Assembly: GCA_003439945.1 (NCBI GenBank)
Contig: QVRM01002464.1
Coordinates: forward strand, 62,001 to 126,000
Reading direction: 5' to 3'
Length of the DNA stretch: 64,000 nucleotides
DNA from: Dermanyssus gallinae
Lineage: Eukaryota > Arthropoda > Arachnida > Mesostigmata > Dermanyssidae
Part shown: positions 12,540 to 24,537 of the stretch, in pieces
Layout of the letters: the number at the start of each line of letters is the position of its first letter
Numbering within the stretch: the first letter of the stretch is position 1
Made by a program: the position numbers and the translations under genes
Notes under the pieces: model-generated
Told to the model about the DNA's origin: nothing
Seen by the model: only the letters and a program-made list of their open reading frames with translations
Database searches by the model: none

Positions 12540-12975
12540 AATTAAGGCAATAATAGACGAGACCCAAATTTATACCGCGGTGTAGCATCTAAGAAAACGC
12601 TTATAAGTGGTTCTAGAAGGGATCGAATACGTGATCGACAAGATCGATTTACCCGAGCAATTCGGCTTCCGGAGACGTCAAAGAACGCGTGATATAATCC
12701 ATGTGTTGTAGTCATAACTGTGGCAGAACCCAAAACGATTTCTCCTGATGTCTTGAATGCAAGGGGTGAAAACAAGTAGGGGTAATCGAGGCATGAATAC
12801 TGCACTTGTCTGCTTCAGCTAGGGCTGTCGCGTGTCCAGGGCGGGCTGCGCCCGTACCGACCCTTAAAGGGGCTAAGGAGTCGGTCACGGTCGCATTGCA
12901 CGCTAGCATTTGGCCCCTATTTGAGGGAGGTAGGGGTCATGTCATCAGGTCTCTTCCTATCGTCTCTGACTAAAC
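12540..12975 (-). pseudogene. Retroelement 3' ORF relic with RPD motif (copy 1)
   Basis: On the minus strand from about 12970 the frames read KRPDDMTPTSLK, then after a stop and frameshift NATVTDSLAPLRVGTGAARP, then in a third frame YPYLFSPLAFKTSGEI. The same order (RPDG, DATVTDSLAPS, and an F-P-A-ETSG/ETLG segment) occurs in the copies at 26.2-26.7 kb and 27.1-27.5 kb. I know this arrangement as the carboxy-terminal part of reverse-transcriptase polyproteins common in invertebrate genomes. The P-D...D-x-T spacing suggests a nuclease-like fold, which is inference. At least one stop and two frameshifts make it a pseudogene. Confidence 0.7.
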
Positions 12976-12979
12976 CAAA

Positions 12980-15870
12980 AGGTTCCAAAATGCGCGGATA
13001 GCCTGTTGATCGTAGTTCTCTGCTAATTGTCTCGTTCAAGACTGAGTAGCGTGCGATTCTACCTAAGCTCTGAAGAAAGGACCGTTTATGGCGACCTAGG
13101 GAGTCGACCTCATCACCATACCTGCATTAGAGAGAGAAGACTAGCTCTGCTACCAACCTCAATCCGACAAAATATTCGTGTCGACTCGTTTTCCATAAGG
13201 GTACACAACTAAGGACTTAAACTTTACCCGACGAGGAAACTGCTTGTAACCGCGTATTTCGGCGACAGAAGTTGTTCGGTCTTATAAGCCATCGAACGTT
13301 GTCTACCAGTTTTGATCGCGCATGCTGAACAAAAGGCATGTTCGGGGAAACCCCACAGTGGCGTTACTCTGAGCTTGCTCCAGCGTAGACCGAAAGCTTG
13401 TGACCGCCCGGGGGTCCATGATAAAGTCAACGGCACTGATCGCCAATGGCAAGGAGGTCTGAACCAACGGGTCGTCTCGCAATCGCAGGTTAACGCGAAG
13501 TGCGGCTGTAAGTAAATGTGTCTCTACAACTGAGGTGAGCAGTACCGAAGGTAAAAAAGTGCGATGGATCACCGTAATCTAATTTGTCTTGATGATAAAT
13601 TGCAAGGGTCTTCAACCATTTTCAACAGGTGATCCCTCTGGATGGCGTAAACCGTGTTCTTAAAGTCAGAATTAACTAGTACGGTGACATCGAGCCGAGA
13701 ATCTATGAACGCCCTGGTAGCGTTTACCACTATTCTCATCGCAGTAGGTCGATCATCTTTGCCATGCCGTCAATGTCATGGTATATACCTAAATCTGTAT
13801 ATATATACACACCAAACATATGCAGAGCATCTAGTATATACCTGGCCCAGGAAGCTAGCCCAAAAACAACTCCAAATACTTTGGGAAATGGCAACGAATT
13901 TAACAATTTTTTACTTCCCGTACAATGTGGTGCTCAGAAGCGAGGTGTCGAATGTTTTGGCACGGCCAACCAAGTTTAACAAAATGTAAACTCATCGTTA
14001 TTGTCGCAAAAAGGAGGTGTGTGCTAAAATATGTCACGTATTGTTTCCATTATGCGTACTTTTGCATGTTCATTTATGGCCAAGAAAAACGTGACTAATA
14101 GCCAAATACGCAGGTACAATTTGGATTTGCATGCACCCATTTGGCTATTCGCCAAGCAAAAACCCCTTTACGAATTCAAAACGGGCCACTGCCTTTGGAG
14201 TGATAGATCGCTGGCTCCTTAGAATATAAGGGCGTACATAAAAGTGTTCTGCCAGTTCTTGTTTTGTAGGGTAACGTAGGGCAGATATGTTACCTTGTTT
14301 GAAGAGCGAGTTCAGGAAACAACGGCAGCTGTCACACTTAAAAGGCATCTGAACCGTTGGCGCCTCAGGTATATTAGATGTGTACCACAATTTTTCTACA
14401 TTTAGCTGAAGGGGGCTTCCGGACAAAAAAAACTATATTGATAAGAACAAGGCAAACACACTTATAAAGGCGAAGGCACACAATGGGAATCGTTAGAGTG
14501 AAATAGCGAAAAATAATATTAACAAGGCGCATGATGCCTCTACAACACAGGTAATGTGAAGACTAAAACCAGGTTATGGTAAAAAGTAATAGGTAAAAGT
14601 ATACGCTTAGGCCACATGTATTAATAAGAGTCGGTAAAACGCAGTCATTAATTTTATGGTCAAAGTCATGTATGCCATGTTTCAGCACGACACATGAGAG
14701 GGGGTGAGAGTATCTTCCCGTTTTTAGAACAGCATCGAGCAATAATGGTGACAGGCGACTGCAGTGCAATATGGGAGTCACTCGAGCAAACAACATAATA
14801 AAGATTTAAGTCATTTGCATATTTGACATATTTGATGTCAAATGGCAGGTGCTTTTTATGTCCAAAAGAAAAAATGTATATAGAAGAGGTGGCCCCTGAG
14901 GCATATAAAATAATGCGGGATATGGCCGACTTAGTCTATCACCAACCTTAACTTGAAAGTGACGGTTACTCAATAATGCCTTTAAACACGGTAAAAATAC
15001 AATGCAAATACCTAGATGTTTCAATTGGAGGAGTAAAACATGGATCTACTCTGTCGAACGCGCACCTTTTGTCAAAATAGGCGCTCTAAAACGTTTTTCG
15101 GGCATTTATGGACATGACATAGTGCTAGGTCATCTCCGAAAGCTGTACATGTAGGACGATGGGTGGTAAAGCCGTGTTAGACAGGGTGAAAAACGGCTTA
15201 AAATTAAGGAATTATTTGCAAGTAACTAAAGCTTCTCTAGGGCGAAGCACGGTAAAGAGCATTGCGAAAGAGGGCAATAATTTTTAGAATACGTTTTAGA
15301 GCCCCGCGTGGACTGGGTGATACGACTGCGTCTAAAACGGCTATCGTTTTAAGATTATTTAAAGATGAGTCTCAGTGGCACGGCAAAAATAAGGTGAATT
15401 ATTTACAAAAAAGAATGCATGTTTTCAGGTGCACGGCTAGTCCTCGGCTTGAAGCGAGAATAAAGTAAATACATTGCATACTCCGAAGAGATAGCTAAGT
15501 CATCGTGATGTAAAGTGTTGCTAGGTTAATGTCAAATTGATGGGTTGTTTTCAAGTGATGTATTCGGACCGATCGCACATAACACGCTAGAATTATCTAA
15601 TACATTTTCTTGGCGCGAAGCTCTGGCTTTTATGAGTCAATAGCGCCCTCCGTAGAATCGAATGTGCTGAGATTCGATGAGATTTACTGTGCGCGCTACG
15701 CATGATGTTACGAATGAGTATACCTCTAGAAAACGGAACTTGTCCTCACTTCAACGCGAGTCCATGCAGATAGGGCAGTCAATTGACGTATTACCGCTAA
15801 ATTACACCCTAGAAGCTGCCGTAAAGACAGCGATAGACAAAGGAAAGTCTCGACGGAAGCGGGCGAGCCC
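12980..15870. other. No recognisable gene
   Basis: The 13.0-13.6 kb part lies just upstream (minus sense) of the retroelement tail and may contain decayed coding sequence of the same element, because frames on both strands stay open for 65-90 codons. I could not identify a reverse transcriptase motif there. From 13.6 to 15.87 kb I saw only short frames and small AT islands. Confidence 0.35.
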
Positions 15871-15889
15871 CTAGTTCACGCGGACCTGC

Positions 15890-17600
15890 TGTCTGAAATG
15901 TTGCGAGGTTATAAAGTTACTGCGCTTGGCAAGGGCCCTTCACTGCGATCCCCAGAAAATTGCAGAACACAGACAACTTTACAGGGGCCAACTTTATAGG
16001 GCCAAATACAACCAGCTACTAGCAGAGAGCGAGCGCTGATCTTAGGATGAGGAGGAGATTCGACTTCTTGAAAAAGCAAAAGTGCAGATTTATATCTATA
16101 TTAAACGTCGACAGAAGAGAAACATACACTACATGTGCCAGGAGCTAACAAATTAGCATTTGGTTTCGTTCCTGTTCGATCCAATTGCCCCCATATATGA
16201 ACCAGTGGTTGGGTACTCTCATGGATTCTCCTTTTGAGGTGAAGGAGGCCGCGAAAACTCTGCGTGGTCTTCTAAGGTGTGAAGAGTGCTAGCCCCAATA
16301 AGATCTACTAAGAGCATCGGACAGAATCTTCAAATGTCTTTTTAAATAAGTTAGGTACGCCGTTCAACCAGATACTCAATAAGTATGTTATGCAAGGCAA
16401 AGAGCGACGCTAGTATGGATTATCCGAATCTCTATCGAGACATTGCATAGAAAGGTTTGGGTTCGGGAACGACCAAGATACACAGGATGCGATCCACGTA
16501 CTTTAGTCGGAAGTTGAGCGGGCGTTGGCAAGACCCTGGTTCCCCTATACGCAGTCTTCACTAGCCGCGTCATGAGTCGACTCTTCATTTCGGCACGCTG
16601 AATGAGGTCTGGAAGTGGACATGTGGAGTGGTGACAAAATGTGGGGACCCCGCAGGTAAACCCACTCAGCTGTCAGTCTGTCGCTCTACTAATAGCTTAT
16701 GGCTTAGCCCGCCATGTGCCAGTCAAATTCAGAAATGCTGTTACCTCTATGAACGCGAATAGTCGTGGTTGCCCGTCGCAACCTCAGAGATATCCGCAAA
16801 TGTTATTTTCATGGTGGAGGCTTATCTTCACGACAAGAGCATTCAAATCAATTCACAGAAAATAAAAGCAATGAAGTTTTGTCATAGGGGTCGATTGGTG
16901 GCCACAGAACAAATTGTCCGCAGAGGTCATAAATGGGAGCTCGTGAACTTTTTTCTATACTTGGGCCTCAGGCTTTACTATATGGGCACGACCTTCACAC
17001 AACATATCGGCGACCGGTGCCGAGTCTTTTTCATGTATTTGGAGATGAGGGCTATGTTCCTCGAGCAATAAGGAGTCGCGTAATATGCTTGCTCGCCGGC
17101 TGTGGATTGACAGTAAAAATAATCAGAGTCGGGCAGAGGACACCGATTACCGAACCATTCCAGCATTTGTTGCAGGACTGCCACGGAAAGGTGGCTAAAA
17201 CTTCTGCCAAGATTGGAAATCTTGGGAGCCGCATGCTCCAGCCCTCACGTATACACATGATGTATCGTGCATGGCTACCACTAGCTTGTATGTTTTACTC
17301 CAGGCGTTTACTAGCTATTCACATCTCGCAGGCTTGCGGTAAATATAACGTACTAAACTGTCAGACGCCTTAACAATCCCTACACTCGTTTTCAACTTAG
17401 AACGGATGCTAGCATTGCACAAGATGTCTTTAGTATTGTACATCTTGTAGAGCATGCAACAGAGCTGTGAAATAACTGAAATTGATTTAACATACAACAA
17501 TAATCAAGCAATTTATTGTACATACTATTGACATGTAAGCAGTTTGCAAAAGAAGGCTAGCCCAGTTGACGCCATCTAGATTTCCCGCAATAAAAGCGAC
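15890..17600 (+). pseudogene. Decayed LINE reverse transcriptase ORF
   Basis: Read in shifting frames on +, the region follows the order of a LINE polymerase. About 15960-16080 is a linker (HRQLYRGQLYRAKYNQLL). Then come EVKEAAKTLRGL and KSASPNKIY (finger motif, 16236-16310), FNQILNKYVM (16370), ERFGFGNDQD with SEVERALARP (16451-16540, the QFGF...GRST block), SIQINSQKIKAMKF (16845-16880, after the lost catalytic box), and LVNFFLYLGLRLY (16940-16980). A carboxy-terminal portion reaches about 17370 and an AATAAC-containing tail lies near 17475. The YADD box is not legible. Many stops and indels show old decay. The tail resembles the one at 45.66-45.69 kb, so both copies may be one family. Confidence 0.75.
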
Positions 17601-17954
17601 ATCAATTTTTTTTTAATCAAGAACATTTAATAGCGTTTTATCACTGATAAGAAGCATAACATTAGAACTTACGGCATTATCAATTTGATCAGATTTGCCC
17701 AGATGGCGAAGGGAAGGAACAATGGTTACATTTTCAAATATATATATATAGTTTTTTTGTATGGAGGAGGGTTAAATATTTTTACGTACTATTGCTACGA
17801 GTATAAATTGAGAAGGTCCCACTTTCTAACTCGAGCAGTGTGGTACCTTAGCGGATGGACGTTAGCCCGCAGAGACCCATATTCACTAAACGCACCTCCC
17901 CCCTTAATCTTCACTCTCAGATGGCCCAGACCTCCATAGAATAGTACAATGGAC

Positions 17955-18485
17955 CATCAGGAGAAGTGGCAAGTGCCACTCCGATCATTTGGCCGGGGTC
18001 ACTCACGGGTTTCCCCAACGTTCGACGTGTCTTGTACTAACACCCGCAAAGCCGCATCATTCGGACTAACGTGATTTTCTAGTGCAGTAGGCGGAAATTT
18101 TGTCCTCCTGAGCCTTCCCAAGACTCCTCTCTTTTCCATTACCTCCGTAGCCACAGCTGCTCCTAACTTCCACCCAGAAGTCGTGCCGCATATGTAGTCT
18201 ACGAACTCCTTAAGGGTTTCTCCGGGGGATCTGGAATATTTGCTCCTCTTCCGTCTCCCTCATTAGTCCAATTGTTCCTGAGTTTTGCAAATGTTGTGGC
18301 TCTAGCTTGTTCCAGTACCTGGCACTTTAGTATAAGGTCAAGTCATCCTCCGTTTCCTCATGGCACTAAACATCAGCTCGCTAAGGGAGCTTTTCCGATT
18401 GAAAAGAAGTATATCTGAAAGTCCCCATGCCCCGTGAGTATCTGCGTGAGGTAATGGTTGAGTTCTCCCCCGGCCGCTCAATCCA
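17955..18485 (-). pseudogene. R1/jockey-like LINE carboxy-terminal fragment
   Basis: Minus-strand translation from 18466 gives ELNHYLTQILTGHGDFQIYF, the H..T..LTGHG..F.YL block typical just before the zinc knuckle of R1/jockey-group LINEs. Broken knuckle pieces (CHEETEDDL, then LKCQVLEQARATTFAKLRNN) follow in other frames. A clean 76-codon stretch at 18229-18002 (SPGETLKEFVDYI to SNVGETRE) then ends at TGA 17999-18001. That last stretch has no initiating ATG and is the best-preserved part. The element is 5'-truncated at about 18.49 kb and lies tail to tail with the + strand LINE ending near 17.6 kb. Confidence 0.8.
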
Positions 18486-18489
18486 TTGT

Positions 18490-19655
18490 TTGATGTTTGG
18501 GATGCGGGATCAAAGAGTGTGCCCCGGTGCTCCAGAAGAAATGGAGTCCCATTTGGCTTGCCATGCTTTCATTGCTTTTTTTAAATATATTTAAGCCAGT
18601 AGTTAGAAGAAGATTATGTAAACATTTAGACGCGCGAGCAGCTCATATGGCCCATTCGCCAGATAGCAGGTTCGACATTTCAGTTGCATAGAGTCGGTGA
18701 GAATAAGAAGAATAGATTAAATATTTTTTCTTAAAACTTATTGCAGCATTAAGTGTACTTTCATTAAACCATGTCTTACATATTATAACACTTTAATGTC
18801 ATCTGGCAAACAGTAAATTCCCAATGCACAAATCGCATCTGGCTTGGCCGCTGATCTGAAATTTAAATGCAGACACCCAACTGAGCGCCAATTCCTTTCT
18901 TTACGGTTTCAAGTCAGCTGACGCGAGAGTCGGCTTCAACAACCCTACCTTCAATCTAACCCGCGATTTAATATTTTTTGGTGCAATGCGGCTAGAACAC
19001 GGCTTCATCTGGGTGCCATGTAACGAACATTTTAGGTTGAGCATTATATGTTTATCCTCTTTCTAGCGATGAACAGACGAAACTAAATAAAACTAGAAGC
19101 TGTTAATAGCGTTGAGTTAAGGTTTAATCTACATTAGCAATGCGATAATAAATCAGCAATGCGACGAGGTACGGTTGCATGCAGCAGATTGTGGGAAAAC
19201 ATTTCACATATCGCGCCGCACGCCATCCGTGCGAGCAAAATCCAATTTCAATCTGGGCCGTTTGATTACAAAACACACCTGTCACGGAGTCTATGGTGCG
19301 TCAAAGCTGGTGGCCGGAAACAGAACAGTGGATCATAAGCATGATATATGCGAGCCAGATATCATTGACAGGAAACAGCGTTCAACGTGAGCAACTGTCT
19401 AGCAACGAAACAGAGAAAAGCACGTGAACTAAATCGCGAACGTCTAACTGAAACACCGAGGTGAATCGTTTGCAATGCAAAAAAAACTCGGAAAATAGCA
19501 GATCTCGGCAGAAATGAGCACGTCCGTTCACAATGCAGTGCAGATTTGATATGAAGATTACTGGCAGACACACATCAGAGACATTTTAAAGGCCGCAATA
19601 CGCCAAGAAAGATCTGCTCATGATAGGGACACGTGAAGACATTATCTATATAGGT
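18490..19655. other. No recognisable gene
   Basis: Short frames only. The plus strand around 19.4-19.6 kb is rich in basic and Glu codons across several stops, but no family could be assigned. Confidence 0.4.
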
Positions 19656-19660
19656 ACAGT

Positions 19661-19746
19661 TTCTTGGGAAATCCTGAAGGCTAACGTAGCTTCTTGGGAA
19701 ATCCTGAAGGCTAACGTAGCTTTTTGGGAAATCCTGAAGGCTAACG
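19661..19746 (+). repeat. 30-bp tandem repeat, three copies
   Basis: Copies begin at 19661, 19691 and 19721. Each starts TTCTTGGGAAATCCTGAAGG or a one-base variant and continues CTAACG. Copies 1 and 2 are identical; copy 3 differs at base 3 and decays at its end. Because 30 is divisible by three, the plus reading repeats SWEILKANVA in frame inside a 63-codon frame (19620-19811). There are no spacers, so it is a minisatellite and not a CRISPR array. Confidence 0.95.
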
Positions 19747-19749
19747 AAA

Positions 19750-20295
19750 TCCACAAAGTGTACATGTGGATCAATGTAAAGGTCAGAGCGAATGTAAAAG
19801 TCCTATTGTAAAAATAGCTCTAAATGCGTCTGTAACATTTTGCTCTGCGGATGATCCTTTCATATCCTCTGTCCCAGACACGAGTACCGTACCGCAGAGC
19901 CGGTACAAAAGGGTTTTGTGCATTAGGAGTAGGGACTTTCCGTGGGAACACCAAAAAATCTTAAACGGTAGAGTGCAGCGATTACAGCATATTAATTACG
20001 GGAGATTAGAAATAGATTGAGCTGCCACTTCAAAAATGTTTTTAGGGAAGACTCCCAAGCACTTGGTGGTTTAAAAAAATGCGACTTTCCGTGCGAGAAA
20101 TAGAGTGTTGTCGTGCATGGCCAGTACCCTCGTGGAGGAACGAAAATGGCATTATCAACCCGACCGAAATTGTTAAAGGGACCAATTGCATTCTGTACAT
20201 GCCTCTAAAAACGACCGGAGCACTGCAGTGTCTGACCTCAGGTGGTTCAAACCGCAAATGCGAGTGATGAGCTAAGCTTCTTAGACTGGATTCGC
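19750..20295. other. No recognisable gene
   Basis: Frames of 60-85 codons on both strands without motifs. The portion next to 20.3 kb could hold decayed 3' sequence of the reverse transcriptase relic that follows on the minus strand. Confidence 0.35.
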
Positions 20296-20309
20296 ATTCG
20301 GAAATAAAT

Positions 20310-20755
20310 TTTATTAATTAGAATATTCAGGGACATAAAAAAACCCGAGTTCTGAATTCAGTGGCGTTCCTCTAACGGTTTGCCGGCACTTGGATCTATT
20401 CCGTTCGATCCTAACCACCTGTCTCCAACCAGACAGATAAAGCTTTGTACAGGCATTTGTGATTACAGCGCGTTGCAAATAAGCGATCGTGTGCAACAGA
20501 AACGTGTAGTTAAAACAGGCAAAAACTACTGCAACGCCAAGTCGAATTTGCTCTCACAAAGTTGGTCAATCGATGCGATAGGTAAACCAAGGTCTGTTGA
20601 CCGGCCCTTACGAAAGCCGAACTGGTTAGCTGAGAATAAATTGGTCGACTCAAAATTTCGGTTCTCATGCACACAACCAGCTTTTTAAAAATCTTAGAGA
20701 TGTAATCAACATCCGAGACTGGCTAGTAGGTTCCGTTCATCTAATAGAAAGGCAT
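20310..20755 (-). pseudogene. LINE reverse transcriptase relic (jockey/CR1-like)
   Basis: On the minus strand, three consecutive hallmark blocks occur in the right order in different frames. YISKIFKKLVV is at about 20710-20677 (the SKIFEKLV block). QFGFRKGRSTD is at 20624-20592. RTPLNSELG-like RGTPLNSELGFFYVPEYSN is at 20373-20317, matching the RGVPQGSxLGPxLFxxYxND motif B. Frameshifts separate the blocks and the catalytic YADD box is not recognisable downstream. The spacing is close to a normal reverse transcriptase, so decay is mainly by point changes and small indels. Confidence 0.8.
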
Positions 20756-21500
20756 ATATAAAAAATAAAATAAATATATATATATATATACTCCAAAGTG
20801 CAAACATAGCGAAGTCTATAAACAAATGACATATCTATAATTTTAATAGAGATTAACTAGTAACTCGCTACGTAGTAGATCGGCTGTCGTTGTTTATGCC
20901 ACGGTAGTGTAGCGAGACTTACAAGTTCACTAAAATCTAGTCGTCCTCTTTGCCCTTTAACGGGGGTGGCCGCACGACTTTCTTTTCGAGAGTACTTCAC
21001 CTAGCCACTTAATCTTTTTCTTAAAGATGTGCCACTTTGTGTTATTTTCGCCTCGGGGACAAATTCGGCAAATCTGCTCACCATAAACCAGGATTTACGA
21101 TCCTTGAGATGAGTTTCTACAAGGGCTTGGGATGTCAGAGGGTACCTCTCAGTTATATATATATATATATAGTATGGTGATAATATTACACTCGGGTAGC
21201 GTTGCCGAAACGTTAGGCTAAAGCGAACAGGTAGCCTATAGACTAACGGCCTGGATGGTTTGCGACTCCAAGCGGCCCCTCGACGCGTGGCAGGCGCGAG
21301 GCGAGTGTTTGACGCCAGCGACTGAAAGACGGAACAATACCACGATAGCGGAACGGGAAAGAAACGGCCAGAATAAGAAAAACTCTCGTCGATGGCTCAT
21401 CTTTCGCTGTTGATCGATCGCTCGTTCATCTTGTATCTGAGATCTGTTGTATGGGGCATGGAGCTGAAAGCATGCAGTGATCTCGGTGCGCAGGAGACGA
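20755..21500. other. No gene; short AT tracts and a GC-richer patch
   Basis: AT tracts lie at about 20775-20790 and 21153-21171. From 21240 to 21470 the sequence is GC-richer with many CG dinucleotides but no identifiable exon. Confidence 0.4.
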
Positions 21501-21507
21501 ACACTCC

Positions 21508-21529
21508 ATATATATATATATATATATAC

Positions 21530-21566
<37 letters not shown>

Positions 21567-21741
21567 TATATATATCGGATTACCAGCTCGGATAGTAAAC
21601 TTTACCGGCTCCTTTTGGACAGCGAAACTGTCATAGAGTCAGCAGAGACTACGCATCCAGCCGAGACACAAAAGCTGGATCGGTGAGAGTCGCAAAGCTA
21701 CTGTCTCTAGACAACGAGACTTTGATATTACCTTTGAGCAC

Positions 21742-21788
<47 letters not shown>

Positions 21789-21888
21789 CCACTCCGTGCT
21801 TATATGTAAATCAAATATGTTACCTGACACTGATTTTTTTAGAACCAATATTGCAATTCTGTCATATAATTCCACTGAAGCTTTTTCT

Positions 21889-21922
<34 letters not shown>
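21508..21922. repeat. Three (AT)n tracts within 415 bp
   Basis: AT runs at about 21508-21577 (interrupted twice by ACAG), 21743-21786 and 21892-21922. The unique sequence between them shows no inverted or direct repeat arms. Ile-Tyr-rich readings across them on both strands are artefacts. Confidence 0.9.
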
Positions 21923-21924
<2 letters not shown>

Positions 21925-21927
<3 letters not shown>

Positions 21928-23455
21928 CTTCCTACTTGAACTTTCCGTTCCAGCTCTGACTAAGGACAAATCTCATTACTTCGCTTGCATCACACCTTGG
22001 AAAGTAAGGTGCCGCCGAGAGGAAAATGAGCACCGCTAGTGAAGCGAATGAGCTCTGGCTAACCCTTTGCCTTTCTGAGCTACTTTGGAAGACAACAGCA
22101 GACTGCAGTGCACAGTTTGCACTAAATTCTCCTGCACCACAGGGAAATTTTGCGACGCTCAACGATTATTTAGATGCGCAGCATGTTTTCATTTGTGCTC
22201 GAGGACCACAGCTATAATGAAAAAGCTGCGAGTTTGCGAGTGGCGATGCTAAGCCTATTCCTGAATAACAGATATTTTGGCTACTGAAAGCTATCACTAC
22301 TACCGACTAAAAGAGCGCAATAGATACATAAAATTATTACAACTTCTGGTGTTTTATTGACCACCCATTACAATTGAGCGTATATAAGCTATTTAGCTCT
22401 GCCTACAGACGAACTACTTCTCTTTATATACAGGGTCTTTTCCAATTCAAAAATAGATACCTAGAGGGGTGGTGAAGCTCGTCAAATCAAATAAGAAAAA
22501 ATACGCATTTGTTTCTAAAGGCGTGCACGGACGGAAACGTTCGGTCTAAGAGCGTCAGTATAAATAATTATTTTTGTCGTACCGATGTGGTCGAACAGAC
22601 ATCACTTCACAAATTATGAAGTTGCAAGAAGAGGAGTTGTTCTTTTATGTGTAATTGTGCTTTATCTGTGAAGAGCACAAGTGCAGATGACTTAGTCTGG
22701 GTTTCCTTATTTGGTTTGGCAAAACCAACAAAGAGCTATTGCCCATACAGGTTTCAGGGCGTTCAAGCTGCAACCTACTAATTGGCAAGCACGTGTTGAC
22801 TGCTAGCACTGGTTTTTGCAGATAAAGCTTCGTACGCTAATGCGATACAGGCTCACCTAGACCTAAGTTTCGGAAATCGATAAATTGTCGAATCGAATGA
22901 AAGAAACCGTACACGGCATTGAGTTCGGACCACTATTTTCCGTTGCCACATCGACCATGCCGTCCCATCAATTGCTAACGCCCCTCCTTCAGCTATGTTG
23001 AGACCCTATAGAAATCCGACATTAGCGGCAACGAGAGTGGCTTACTGTAATCATATTACAAATCGAACCACTATCTGTTTGCCACTAAAAAGATCACATT
23101 TAATATGTTTTTTTTTCTCATTGTGCGCCTATAGTAAGCGTAATAGTAAATTAAAACTTGATCGTTTGAAGTTGCACATTTTGTGAAGTGTTGTCTGGCC
23201 ATACTAGAAGGATAATACAACTAGTAATTTTACTGTGACTTCTAAACAAAACATTTCCGGCTCATTTCATTCAAAATATGCTTATTTTAACATGTTTTAC
23301 TGCTCCGTATGTACCACCAATTATAAAGAACCGTATATATACATATATACAGCTCAGGGCTAATAACTAGTGACATCCGTTGCTTTACATTTGAGTTTTG
23401 CTCTTAAGGCAGTGTAAGTAGTCTGCGTTCCTCACATTGAAAATACATGCATTTA
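21925..23455. other. No recognisable gene
   Basis: A TATACAGGGTCTTTTCC motif at about 22427 resembles the ends of some arthropod repeats beginning TATACAGGGTGT, but I could not find a partner terminus. Only short frames otherwise. Confidence 0.4.
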
Positions 23456-23456
23456 C

Positions 23457-23460
<4 letters not shown>

Positions 23461-23521
<61 letters not shown>
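23461..23521. repeat. (AT)n microsatellite, about 60 bp
   Basis: An uninterrupted AT dinucleotide run of about 30 units, with AT-rich sequence continuing to about 23.63 kb. Confidence 0.95.
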
Positions 23522-23522
<1 letters not shown>

Positions 23523-23770
23523 CATACGATATGCTAAACTATAATTAGATTAATATAGTTATAAATATATCAATATACCTTATTGATAAAAAAAAACAAT
23601 TGCGTAGTTAAACTAATATTATTAAATCTTTCTTTTTCAGGCATTCTTCACCTTGGGTCGTTGGTGCGGCACAGAGTCGTTCCGCTAGGCGGAATCGTTT
23701 ATCCCCCTTTTTTGCAGACTAGCCAAATACTTACAGACAGTGGACCACGATAGACCTACGCTTAGATGCA

Positions 23771-23937
23771 TTTATTCACTAGACAAAAGACCTATCAGTA
23801 CTACTACTACTAGTCTGTTGCCGCACAAAGTCTTTCACAAGTATACGCATGCCATCAGCCGCACGTTGAATCAACGCATTGCCTTTTAGATAGGCTTCCT
23901 TCGTTTTTTCTCCGCACAGCTTGCACACGCGATAAGA
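23771..23937 (-). pseudogene. Terminal coding stretch with CxxC and immediate AATAAA; probable LINE carboxy terminus
   Basis: The minus strand is open from just below a TGA at 23938-23940 down to TAG at 23779-23781, reading YRVCKLCGEKTKEAY, then NALIQRAADGMRILVKDF and ending TDRSFV. An AATAAA hexamer overlaps the end (23771-23776). A CxxCGE pair followed by an ALIQRA-type helix and an immediate AATAAA is how several tick-type LINEs end as I remember them, although the middle of that domain would be deleted here. The alternative is the last exon of a host gene; no good acceptor is visible upstream. It has no start codon. Confidence 0.4.
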
Positions 23938-23999
23938 TCAACGGGCCTAGTAAGGTGGCTATGGCCCTTCGTAGGCCCGCTGCCTATGTTGAGATAAAT

Positions 24000-24535
24000 A
24001 GTTTACACTCAGGCTAGGTGGAGACGTGGCGGATAAGGCTTTTTGGCCGCTCCAATCCAGGACGGGCAAGTCCTACCGGCCTTGTATACATTACACGGAT
24101 GTAGGAGGAGGAGGAGGCACCAGAGCGTCCTTTCCACTAGCAAAAGCCACATCACGTTATCTAATACAGGACGGCTGCGCACACGGATAGGACTCTAATG
24201 AAGACGGGCGAGCAACTGAGTAAGTAAGTAAGTGAGCAAGTAAGCCAACCCACCAGGAATGACAAATGAAAAAGGCAAATTATACGGTACCTCCGCTTTT
24301 CTGCCTGCCGCCTACCCAGAAGCAACTACTTTTGCTCGTTTCCGGACCTCCTGTCGATAAGCAGCTGACGAAGCCACCTCTAAATAGAGTGATTGTGAGA
24401 GACTGCTTTGAAGATTTGCTCTCGAGAGAGGTCGAGAGCGTCGACAACGCTAGATTTGTTTAACGGCTTTTCGATCGATACTGCGGTCTGCGGCCGTCAT
24501 GCCGTCAGCTTTCCGATGAGGAATTCGCCACCAAC
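24000..24535. other. No recognisable gene
   Basis: Contains a GGA-rich patch (about 24103-24118), GTAAGTAA-type short repeats near 24220-24245 and one 65-codon + frame (24266-24463) without motifs. Confidence 0.4.
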
Positions 24536-24537
24536 AT

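Noticed and set aside
19661..19746. CRISPR-like repeats
   Set aside because: Three directly abutting 30-bp copies with no spacers and no cas genes in eukaryotic-type DNA.
22427..22470. TATACAGGGTCTTTTCC as a transposon terminus
   Set aside because: No reciprocal inverted end or target duplication was found within several kb.
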